Part shown: positions 1-6,409 of the stretch, piece after piece
Numbering within the stretch: position 1 is the first letter of the stretch
Layout of the letters: every line of letters starts with the position of its first letter
Assembly: GCA_015852425.1 (NCBI GenBank)
Contig: JAAAIG010001067.1
Span: forward strand, 1 to 11,140
Source of the DNA: Gryganskiella cystojenkinii
Lineage: Eukaryota; Mortierellomycota; Mortierellomycetes; Mortierellales; Mortierellaceae
Direction of reading: 5' to 3'
Length of the DNA: 11,140 nucleotides
Translations under genes and position numbers: made by a program
Notes under the pieces: model-generated
The model's database searches: none
What the model saw: the letters and a program-made list of their open reading frames with translations, nothing else
What the model was told of the DNA's origin: nothing

Positions 1-42
1 GGCCTTCTTCCCCTTAACCGCCCAACGACAAGCAATAAAACA

Positions 43-139
43 CTCGGCTACTTTTTTCCATGTTCCTTTCACTCCTGTGTCATAATCTTATGACGCTCAG
101 CACCAGACTCTTCTCTTTTCGAATGACAGTAGGACCGTG
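43..139. repeat. Left arm of a long inverted repeat
   Basis: The reverse complement of this stretch aligns with 1034-1124 along its whole length. Blocks such as CACCAGACTCTTCTC and GAATGACAGTAGGA are shared exactly. There are roughly a dozen mismatches, one single-base gap and one 4-base gap. Similarity fades inward after the shared CGTG and outward before CTCG. With the opposite arm it brackets about 1.08 kb, as terminal inverted repeats of a non-autonomous DNA transposon would. I see no convincing target-site duplication. Confidence 0.7.
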
Positions 140-1033
140 CGCTTATTCCACTTCGGTAATCGTTTGAAAAGTCCTCGACTGGAGATCCTTTTTTGACAAG
201 AAGGTAAAAACATGTAAATGACGAGGAGGCGGACACTGGTTCTGGTTGTGTTGGTTGACCTCTTTCTCTTTCCGATGTACCGCTCGAAGCGGCTCGAAGC
301 GACTCGATGCATAATGCACTCGACCTATTCTGTCGATATAGACGCATGAGGTCGGACACTCTTTGCCTTATGAGTCTGTTTCTACGGAGTTGGACAGACT
401 ACCGCTCGGTCTTCCTTTTATTGAGATCAACATGGCGACATGTCAATACACCATTTCATTCCAGATTGAATAAAATTGCCTTTCCCCGCTACACCGCTTG
501 ACATGTTCGCTTTCATCACCTCCTTCACATGTCTAATCAAGTTCAAGCTCACCATTATGTACTCATTTCCATTTTTTTCTCAATGATGATCCATCTAATT
601 GCAGTTGCAATGCCACCATCGAGATGACGAGCAATTAGGTGCAAGTTCGCCAGCCCACTCTGTTGACCTCTCTATCAAACTACAGGACTTGATTCTCGAC
701 CTCCTCAGTGAACAAGAACTGATCATCCATTTCTGAGTGTGGAGGATCGAATCACCGATCTTGTCCGAGACAAGAGAAGGAGCATCAGCAGTTTCAGACC
801 TCATTTTGGTCTGATCAGGGCCCTTGGGTGAATAACTAAAGGTCGATGCACTGAGGTGTAGCAAGAGCCAGAGATCGGCACGAGAAAAACAAATGAGGGG
901 TTGGTAGTCAACTATAACTCCATGGAGCGAATGTACTATTACTTCCTACATCGAATACAAAATGATACCACGCGTTCAGTTTCATTTTCAAGAAGAAGCG
1001 ATGGTTTTTCTCCCGGAGAATCACTGCCCTTCA
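140..1033. mobile_element. Interior of putative non-autonomous DNA transposon (MITE-like)
   Basis: This 0.9-kb interior between the inverted arms contains only short overlapping ORFs (all under 90 codons) on both strands, none with a recognisable domain. Neither strand gives a transposase motif. A short direct repeat lies at 282-310. The layout (long inverted arms, no transposase) is what a MITE or other internally deleted DNA transposon would show. The superfamily cannot be named from the sequence alone. The alternative is two separate insertions of one repeat family in opposite orientation. Confidence 0.4.
282..310. repeat. 10-bp tandem repeat, about 2.9 copies
   Basis: The unit GCTCGAAGCG occurs twice exactly (282-291, 292-301) and is followed by a degenerate third copy starting ACTCGATGC. 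Confidence 0.75.
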
Positions 1034-1124
1034 CACGATCCTACTGTCATTCGAGAAGAGTCTGGTGCTCGGCGTCGGATAATTATGACTCAGGAGTGAA
1101 GGAATATGGAGAAGAGTAGGCGAG
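1034..1124. repeat. Right arm of the long inverted repeat
   Basis: Inverted copy of 43-139. Both arms begin at their outer ends with CTCG(G/C)CTAC. The base run following 1124 is T-rich and does not match the sequence before 43, so no clean target duplication is visible. Short ORFs in the two arms read similar peptides (RSYCHS... in both) only because the DNA is repeated; I do not take them as genes. Confidence 0.7.
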
Positions 1125-1189
1125 ATTTTTTTTTGCTTTTCTGAAATAATAATATTATGATAAGAATTTCATTAGCCTTTTCCCCTTTT

Positions 1190-1500
1190 TTCACAAGCGT
1201 GTACCTGCGGCTTTGCTCGCGGACCAATTGAACTCATAGACGCCTCAAGAGAATCGCCGCACAGCCGATTTGAGCCTAAGGTGCTGGGGCGAAAGGGATG
1301 AAGATTGAGGTTGTGAATGATTTCAGGCAAGCTTGCGTCTTTCCTGATGCCATCACCATCGCTTACTATTATATCCACTGATTGCAGGTCCCATGCCTCT
1401 CCAGGCATTGAATTGACCAAGTCTGCATTTATTTCGTCAATCTCTGAGTTCATGGAACATAAATGATGCGGTCGCTGAGATATCTGGCGAAGTAATCGCC
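1190..1500 (-). pseudogene. Helitron-type Pif1 helicase remnant (C-terminal part)
   Basis: Pieces of a Pif1-family helicase, as found at the C-terminus of Helitron Rep-Hel proteins, read in order on the minus strand but in different frames. The frame at 1453-1497 gives DYFARYLSDRIIYVP. A one-base shift near 1450 leads to MNSEIDEINADLVNSMPGE and SVDIIVSDGD, then PEIIHNLNL. After another shift near 1290 the next frame gives PQHLRLK. Further shifts give LLRRL and finally AAGTRL at about 1194-1211. In the family, the order is a strand ending before N..VDEIN, PGE, S.D, PEFLxSLN, PPHxLRLK, LLRNL and NGTRL. The order and spacing agree, so this is a decayed copy. No Rep domain or upstream helicase motifs are found toward 1556-1800, so the copy is truncated. 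Confidence 0.7.
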
Positions 1501-1555
1501 TCCACCTCAGCGTTTTTATTTTTATTTTCAACTTTATTACTCTGTCGACATTCAC

Positions 1556-1977
1556 ACCACGTTGGACTAATATCTAGAATGTGCAGATCCCTCATCTTTT
1601 GTCTCCTTTCAAGGATGAGATCTCATCATGACCCTCATCTATGTGCTCTTTCTTGCTTTTCACGTCTTCGATCGCTCTCTCCGCTCCCACGCTACTCCTA
1701 CGCTCCACCCATTGTAGTCACTGAATCACAATCCATTGTTCACCAACCCTGATCGTTTTCACATTGTAATATCACCTGAATGACCTGGTTGCACGTCAAA
1801 TCATTCTGCCCACTCACGCACTTTAACTCTCCCAAAGTATGAGGCATGTGCTAGTCGATGTCTTTTGTTTTGAATCATCACTTGATATTGTTTGGGGATT
1901 GTAATAGAGAAATACGACTCAAAACTCACCATTTTCAAATATACGAATTGATTTTGTTGAAGGTCAGCGATCCTTTC
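1556..1977. other. Intergenic, nothing recognised
   Basis: Between the helicase remnant and the F-box-like fragment I see no domain, RNA gene or repeat I can support. A short ORF on the minus strand (1801-2025) overlaps the F-box-like reading and has no recognisable features. Confidence 0.5.
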
Positions 1978-2124
1978 ATGAACGAACTGCCTGACGAACT
2001 GCTGTGCATACTCAAGGGTCTTCAAGAGGTGCTTGACACATATAGAGTGGCTAGGGTTTGTAAACGCCTAAGATCTGCAGCTATGAGCGCAGTGGCCTCT
2101 AATTGGGCTGTGAGCCGGGCTTGA
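1978..2124 (+). pseudogene. F-box-like domain fragment
   Basis: From the ATG at 1978 the frame reads MNELPDELLCILKGL, then VARVCKRLRSAA, matching the F-box core pattern LPxELLxxIxxxL...L..V.KRLR..A. F-box domains bind Skp1 in SCF ubiquitin ligases; the variable C-terminus would choose the substrate. Here the reading stops after 48 codons, with no C-terminal repeats. A good fungal splice donor, GTGAGC, begins at 2110, so exon 1 could end at 2109, but I find no convincing continuation. The frame is open upstream to an ATG at 1858, but those residues look non-coding and I prefer 1978. It is either a first exon or a truncated copy; F-box genes are often duplicated and lost in fungi. Confidence 0.45.
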
Positions 2125-2131
2125 TCTATGA

Positions 2132-2162
2132 TCATCTATGACAGGGGGCGTGTCATCTATGA
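2132..2162. repeat. Short direct repeat TCATCTATGA
   Basis: TCATCTATGA occurs at 2132-2141 and 2153-2162, separated by 11 bases. It directly follows the F-box-like reading and might be a footprint of an insertion, or chance. Confidence 0.4.
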
Positions 2163-2370
2163 TGCCGAGTTATTATCTGCTACATGTCGTGAACTCGGAC
2201 TTGGCGAGGCAGGATGACCTTTCCGGAGGCGGGGCAAGACAGGAGACAAGGGAAGTGTGTGTGTGAAGGACAGAAGACAGGGGTTCAGGGTGAAATAAGG
2301 TGTATATTCAAGTTATTAATACTAGCTAAGGAACTAAACTAAGAGGGGGATCGAGGGACTATTTATGTTG

Positions 2371-3879
2371 TTAATTGAGGATCGGGCTGTGCTTGTCGAT
2401 TGAGGTTGTTTGTCTGTTCCAGGCGCCGTGTTTGTGCACTCGTGCGGCAGTGCTAGTCAAAAGAGATTGTTTGCGTGGGGAAGAGCGGCTGTGCAACCCA
2501 AATCGGGATATGATCTTAATCCCAAATCGGGATATGATCTTAATTTCCGTTGACTTGTTGCCACTGTGGCAGAGCGTGGATGCAACTCTACAGTCGAACC
2601 GTCTCTTTTCGCTAATATGGTCCGTCAAACGAATCAAGGTAGCGGGAGACTCCATCCGTGAGCGCAGGTTACGTTCCAAGTACCTTAGCGCAAAACTAGT
2701 GTACACTAGTGCAGAGTATGCGTACATGTTACATACTTCTGCCGCGAGCGGGTTAACAGCCACAGACATGGTTTGCTGCAATGCATCAAGTGTTTGACGA
2801 ATAACAAGCCGTCTGTTGTTGGCTTCGGCAATTCCTTGGGTCTGCTCTGCTAGCGTGTTCGCTACGTCGTTGTGGATGATGCCATGCAAATCTTTGGATA
2901 TATCAAATGCCAAAGCGTGAGCCACCGCGCAATCATGTAATGCACAATCACACACTTCATCTCTTGCGAAACCTCGCGCGGCCAATAATGCACCTAAGCA
3001 TCCCTCCAGGTGTGCACTGATCGTACGAGTCTTGATTGTGCGCATCACCATTCCTTTAGTCTGACAGTGCTTCAGAATATCGCTTTCCCTGGCCTGAGGA
3101 GTGGTTTCGGAAATTGCGGCTCCGGTCTTCTCAAGGTACTGGATCCACGCGCCTCTCATCATTGCGTTCCACAAGTAGGGTTTCCAGGCAGCTGAATTTT
3201 CGGATCCAAACTCGCACAGCATGTCGATTATGTTTTTAAGTGTCAGCCCGTGGTATTGGTACGTCCCATTTTCGATATCCCAAGGCGGGATGCACATGTC
3301 GTCGGTAATTGTCGCAAATCCCAGGTACAGAACAGTATACTGCCACACGACGCTTTCGCAGAATCCATTCCAGATCGTCATAAACTGAACGCAATCGCGC
3401 AACGAACACCACTCGGCACTGGCACGCGTTTCCTTAATCCTTGTATGTACCGAATAGTGGATTGATGATACACTTTCTGGGACCGTTGGTGTTGTTCCAT
3501 TCGCTAAAGCTTCGGAGACCCCGTAAGCGTCATCAACAGCCTTGACCATGTCCCTCAGATACGCGGCCGACTCCTCCAAACTTTGTTGCATTTCCAACTT
3601 GGAGTGGAAATCCAAGCCGTTCTTGCGTGCACAATCATTTGTGGCGCCTCCTAGAAGAGGGTCGAGTAAAGTATAGTGCCTCATGCCCTGAGCAGACAAG
3701 AATTCGTAACTACAGCCAGCCTTTGTCGTTTTGGTTTGCTGGTCCCAGGTAGTTGCGGATGCGTCAGCCATGGCATTCGTTCGATGTGCCGTACATATAT
3801 CTCTTTCAGCGATGGACGAGCCAGTAAGCCAACGAAGCTGGTTTGTGCCAGTGAGCTGAGGTTGTACATTTTCCGTCAT
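2371..3879 (-). CDS. Class I terpene synthase-like protein
   Basis: A 502-codon uninterrupted ORF with no introns needed. I do not recognise the exact family, but residues about 150-410 follow the class I terpene synthase plan. An Asp-rich site lies in LYLGFATITDDMC (D193-D194), a possible diphosphate-sensing Arg in MRTIKTRTISA (about 279-289), and an NSE-type site in NDVANTLAEQ (N337-E345), followed at family spacing by G349 and N354. The two metal sites are about 144 residues apart, as expected of the fold. If active, it would cyclise a prenyl diphosphate in the cytosol using Mg2+. Deviations: the Asp-rich motif lacks its last acid, and the NSE Ser/Thr is Asn341. Residues after about 425 are basic and contain a duplicated IKIISRFG, so the true end may lie earlier or be spliced. 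The start at 3879 is the first ATG. The alternative is a terpene-synthase-fold protein without cyclase activity. Confidence 0.5.
   Translation of the reverse strand: MTENVQPQLTGTNQLRWLTGSSIAERDICTAHRTNAMADASATTWDQQTKTTKAGCSYEFLSAQGMRHYTLLDPLLGGATNDCARKNGLDFHSKLEMQQSLEESAAYLRDMVKAVDDAYGVSEALANGTTPTVPESVSSIHYSVHTRIKETRASAEWCSLRDCVQFMTIWNGFCESVVWQYTVLYLGFATITDDMCIPPWDIENGTYQYHGLTLKNIIDMLCEFGSENSAAWKPYLWNAMMRGAWIQYLEKTGAAISETTPQARESDILKHCQTKGMVMRTIKTRTISAHLEGCLGALLAARGFARDEVCDCALHDCAVAHALAFDISKDLHGIIHNDVANTLAEQTQGIAEANNRRLVIRQTLDALQQTMSVAVNPLAAEVCNMYAYSALVYTSFALRYLERNLRSRMESPATLIRLTDHISEKRRFDCRVASTLCHSGNKSTEIKIISRFGIKIISRFGLHSRSSPRKQSLLTSTAARVHKHGAWNRQTTSIDKHSPILN
2497..2544. repeat. Perfect 24-bp tandem duplication
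   Basis: Positions 2497-2520 and 2521-2544 are identical. The unit itself contains the short inverted pair CCC..GGG around AAATC. It lies in frame in the C-terminal tail of the terpene-synthase-like ORF, giving two IKIISRFG units, and preserves its reading frame. Confidence 0.9.
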
Positions 3880-3911
3880 TGTGCTGGCATAGTACTGTGG
3901 ATAGGAAACCT

Positions 3912-3969
3912 ATGAAGGAATCAGTTTGCAAGAGTGATAGTGTGGAGAGGAAGTCAATGAAGGAATCAG
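3912..3969. repeat. 13-bp direct repeats upstream of the terpene-synthase-like gene
   Basis: ATGAAGGAATCAG occurs at 3912-3924 and 3957-3969, exactly 45 bases apart, and both copies are preceded by GGAA. They lie 33-90 bases upstream of the ORF start, within the likely 5' leader or core promoter, and could be regulatory sites or a small duplication. Confidence 0.6.
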
Positions 3970-4026
3970 AGTACAGTACTACTGTGATATTGAGGATTTG
4001 AATGTCTGAGGTGGAAAACTGTCAAC

Positions 4027-4033
4027 TTATAAA
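4027..4033 (-). promoter_or_regulatory. Possible TATA box for the terpene-synthase-like gene
   Basis: The minus strand reads TTTATAA here, about 150 bases upstream of the ATG at 3879. A CCAAT pentamer lies about 25 bases further upstream. The arrangement is plausible for a fungal promoter, but both are short motifs. Confidence 0.35.
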
Positions 4034-4056
4034 TCAAAGGCATACAGAGCATTACA

Positions 4057-4061
4057 ATTGG
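4057..4061 (-). promoter_or_regulatory. Possible CCAAT box
   Basis: The minus strand reads CCAAT at this place, upstream of the TATA-like site at 4027-4033. Fungal Hap complexes bind CCAAT. The evidence is the motif and its position only. Confidence 0.3.
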
Positions 4062-4081
4062 TGTTTTGGAGAAGCCTTGCA

Positions 4082-4583
4082 ATAACTCGAGTGCCTGGAG
4101 TGAGGAAGGATGGCTTCAAAGGCTGAGTTGATGATGGTGTGAGGGAAGAGACGAACAGTTGAAGGGTGCTTATATTTGCGACAAAAATCGTGCCTCATAT
4201 ATTCTATTTTATTTTTATATTTTTTCTATTGAGCTTCGGCACCTTCCTTCTAACAGCTTCGATCTGTGTTTCCTCATGCTAGAATGCTATGCATGCCATG
4301 CAAACTCAGACGAAGGATCAGCCCAAAAGGAATGTTGTTTTCTCAGACAGGTATCTAGGGGTCTTACGTTCCACACGTGCATGCGTTGGAAAGCTGCATG
4401 TTTGTTTGCATGAAACCTTTGTGTCAAGTGATGATCGGTGAACCCTGAAAGGCCTTTGCACCTTTTTTAAGCTCGGACCTCCTACGGGCCAAAACCACAC
4501 TAGGGGTTTCAAACCTGCATTTTCGTTTTTTTTCAGGGCACTTTTCTCTCTCGTCTCTTCAGATCTTACTTTTTGTTGTTCAC
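4082..4583. other. Intergenic, nothing recognised
   Basis: No domain or RNA gene could be supported in this stretch. Short ORFs (for example 4159-4413) have no recognisable features. The sequence is AT-rich around 4195-4235 and becomes pyrimidine-rich toward the repeat that follows. Confidence 0.5.
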
Positions 4584-4676
4584 GCTACTCTTTACTACTT
4601 TACTCTTACTACTTTGCTCTTCCGTTTTTGCTCTTACTACTTTACTCTTACTGCTTTGCTCTTACTGTTGTACTCT
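4584..4676. repeat. Pyrimidine-rich imperfect tandem repeat
   Basis: The plus strand is built from variants of CTTACTACTTTACT and CTTACT(A/G)CTTTGCTCTT. A segment at about 4590-4621 is repeated at about 4630-4662. It ends in CTGCCTTCTTAG (4676-4687), so it could act as the pyrimidine tract of a 3' splice site for the coding-like sequence that follows. Confidence 0.6.
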
Positions 4677-4682
4677 GCCTTC

Positions 4683-5060
4683 TTAGGACGAGTCCTCGGA
4701 CGAAGGCCTTATTTCATTATCCGAAGCAAAACGAGAGACAGGAGCTCTATGAGAAATGGAAGAGCCACGTCGCCCTCTATCAACAGTTATTGGGAGACCC
4801 CGATGCAGAACCTAACATAACTCACTTCGAAAATGCCTACAAGCTCCGTCGTGGAGCAATAGATAGGATGGACAAGTCCGAGGAGGCGACAAGTATGGTG
4901 CCTGGTGCGTCTTCTGGCCATGATTTTCTATGAGCACCTGTTTAGGATGTTCGGGAAAATGAGATTTGAGAGGCCGAAGTTCTCGTATGGATGGACATGA
5001 AACTTTATGCGATTCTGGGGCTATGAGAGCATGAAACTTCAAGGGGAGGCGGATTCTGTT
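4683..5060 (+). pseudogene. Pogo/CENP-B-type transposase DNA-binding domain remnant
   Basis: Two consecutive segments in different frames fit the bipartite CENP-B/pogo N-terminal helix-turn-helix region. The first frame (to a stop at 4931) contains RQELYEKWKSHVALYQQLL and ITHFENAYKLRRGAIDRM, resembling the first HTH (F..x...LxRxTIxRIL). The next frame (from about 4932) reads HLFRMFGKMRFERPKFSYGW, then a TGA codon, NFMRFWGYESMKLQGEADSV. This corresponds to the conserved FxxSxGWLxxFxxRxxIxxxxLhGEAxSV of the second HTH. There is thus one frame change near 4930 and one in-frame stop at about 4998. No DDE catalytic domain follows, because minus-strand Ndc10-like sequence begins near 5090. The element is truncated and dead. 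The second HTH match is the stronger of the two. Confidence 0.55.
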
Positions 5061-5087
5061 ATTTGGTCAGAGGTCTGGTCTCTTCCA

Positions 5088-5880
5088 CTAATCACCTCGG
5101 AAAAAACTTGGATCTGTCGTCTCCACACCTTTCTTATTCTATTAAAACCAAAACGTGAAAAAAATGAAATCAGTTAACAAGCATGTCGGATCATACACAG
5201 TCCATCACATCACACCACAACACAATTTCAGCTCACCATCCAACGGCCAAACATTTATAATACGAACGCGCCAACAGGACACAGTTCCACATCTTTGTCT
5301 CTAACAATGGATGAGTAGATAGTGTGTTTTTGGTTTGTTTTCCCAGACGAGATGGCAAGAAAAAGACCAAATGCAAACTGTCGAGTACCCTCTTTCATTG
5401 CATGCGTATGAGGGAAAAGCTTACTGAGTGTTGCACCGGTCATAGTTTCTCCTCGGATTATCATGTAGTGGAGCCAGGAAAAAGCAACACGGTCACGGTC
5501 TCTGATGCCCTCCTGGGTTCCCACCATTGACATGCTTGAAGTCGCGGGTGTACTCAATCTTCAAGAGCTGTTTCAGGTCATCAATACTGTACGATTTCTC
5601 AAGGTGGAGACTAGGAATATCGTCGTCCTTGGTCATCTTATGATACCTAGTTAGCCAAGTCCAACCAAAAAAAAAAAAAAAAAAAAAGGGAAAAAAAAAA
5701 AAAAAAAGTGCTCCTATGACTTTCTGAAGTCTGCAAAAATGTAAAAAAAACATAGAAGTATGACACCATGACGACTCTTGTTAACCTGTTCTCATACCTT
5801 AGTTTGTATTCGACAATGATGGCTTTTGAACTGCTGTCCAATAGCGAGACAATTGCTTCATAAGGAGCACGGGCAGATCC
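5088..5880 (-). pseudogene. Ndc10_II / Crypton-like tyrosine recombinase-related gene, broken
   Basis: Read on the minus strand, an exon ending at 5798 (AIVSLLDSSSKAIIVEYKLR) can be spliced across a 151-nt GT..AG intron (5797-5647, branch-like CTAAC before the acceptor) to YHKMTKDDDIPSLHLEKSY. Then come IEYTRDFKH, a one-base frameshift near 5505-5522, GIRDRDRVAFSWLHYMIIRG, GKTNQ and VRDKDVELCPVGAFVL. The pattern LRdR..fl..H..llRGE...GKTNQ...RhkDv..CPVGALaLYlF.RW is that of the Ndc10 domain 2 / Crypton-derived family in fungi, a catalytically altered or intact tyrosine-recombinase fold that binds DNA. A TAA at 5255-5257 replaces the expected Tyr, and the frame then resumes as MFGRWM. A donor GTGAGC follows, with a possible intron 5236-5139 and further exon sequence to about 5088. 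The frameshift and the stop argue for a pseudogene. Confidence 0.65.
5667..5707. repeat. Double homopolymer run A21-GGG-A17
   Basis: The plus strand has 21 A (5667-5687), GGG, then 17 A (5691-5707). On the minus strand these are T-runs lying just before the branch and acceptor region of the proposed intron 5797-5647. They could be an over-expanded pyrimidine tract, or a poly(A) tail left by a retroposition event. Confidence 0.9.
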
Positions 5881-5899
5881 TTCTACATGATTTTACATT

Positions 5900-6340
5900 G
5901 CGGAATTTGAGAAAAAATTATGAGATTGCGCTCGCAGGACACTGCCTGAGTCTCTACCACCGCCCTTAATGTCTCTCTTCGCATGAAACTCTCACGCGGC
6001 TGTTTGCATCTTTGCATTAATTCTCTTACCTTTGTTAGCATCCTTGCATACCGAGACGTGCACCATATTCTGACAAAGTAAACACCTGTGGGAAGTTACC
6101 AGGGGTGTCTTGATATGTTCGATTCATGCAAAGGCGGTGCATGTTCCCAAAAAAAAATGGACCAATGAGCATCCTCAAACCCTCCGAGTCCATACTGGAC
6201 TACAACCTTTCTTTCTTGATTCGTGACTTCCAGGGGTTTCATAACGACATTCCTTTATGACTCTTGGAAGTGGGCTTTTTATCTCTTCCTGCTTTTTCTT
6301 GCAAAACGCGAGCATGATAAGAAATCTGAGCGCATGTATT
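5900..6340. other. Intergenic region upstream of the P450
   Basis: I see no confident gene. On the minus strand, 5930-6090 has a fairly open frame (for example FMRRETLRAVVETQ) that might be more of the broken Ndc10-like gene, but without recognisable motifs. CCAAT on the plus strand at about 6162 lies some 245 bases upstream of the P450 start. Confidence 0.4.
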
Positions 6341-6350
6341 ATAATTTTTG

Positions 6351-6359
6351 TTTAAATAC
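6351..6359 (+). promoter_or_regulatory. Possible TATA element of the P450
   Basis: TTTAAATAC, preceded by AT-rich TATTATAATTTTTG, lies about 55 bases upstream of the ATG at 6410. The position is plausible for a fungal core promoter. Confidence 0.35.
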
Positions 6360-6409
6360 AGCAGCTGCAGAGCTTGTCCTCTTGTCCTCATCATTCCCTC
6401 ATTCGAACC

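Noticed and set aside
595..864. 89-codon minus-strand ORF and competing plus-strand frames inside the inverted-repeat element
   Set aside because: No recognisable motif, stops in the neighbouring frames, and similar quality on both strands; not enough to call a gene.
4159..4413. 84-codon plus-strand ORF
   Set aside because: Low-complexity aromatic start from AT-rich DNA, Cys-rich with no pattern, and no neighbouring support.
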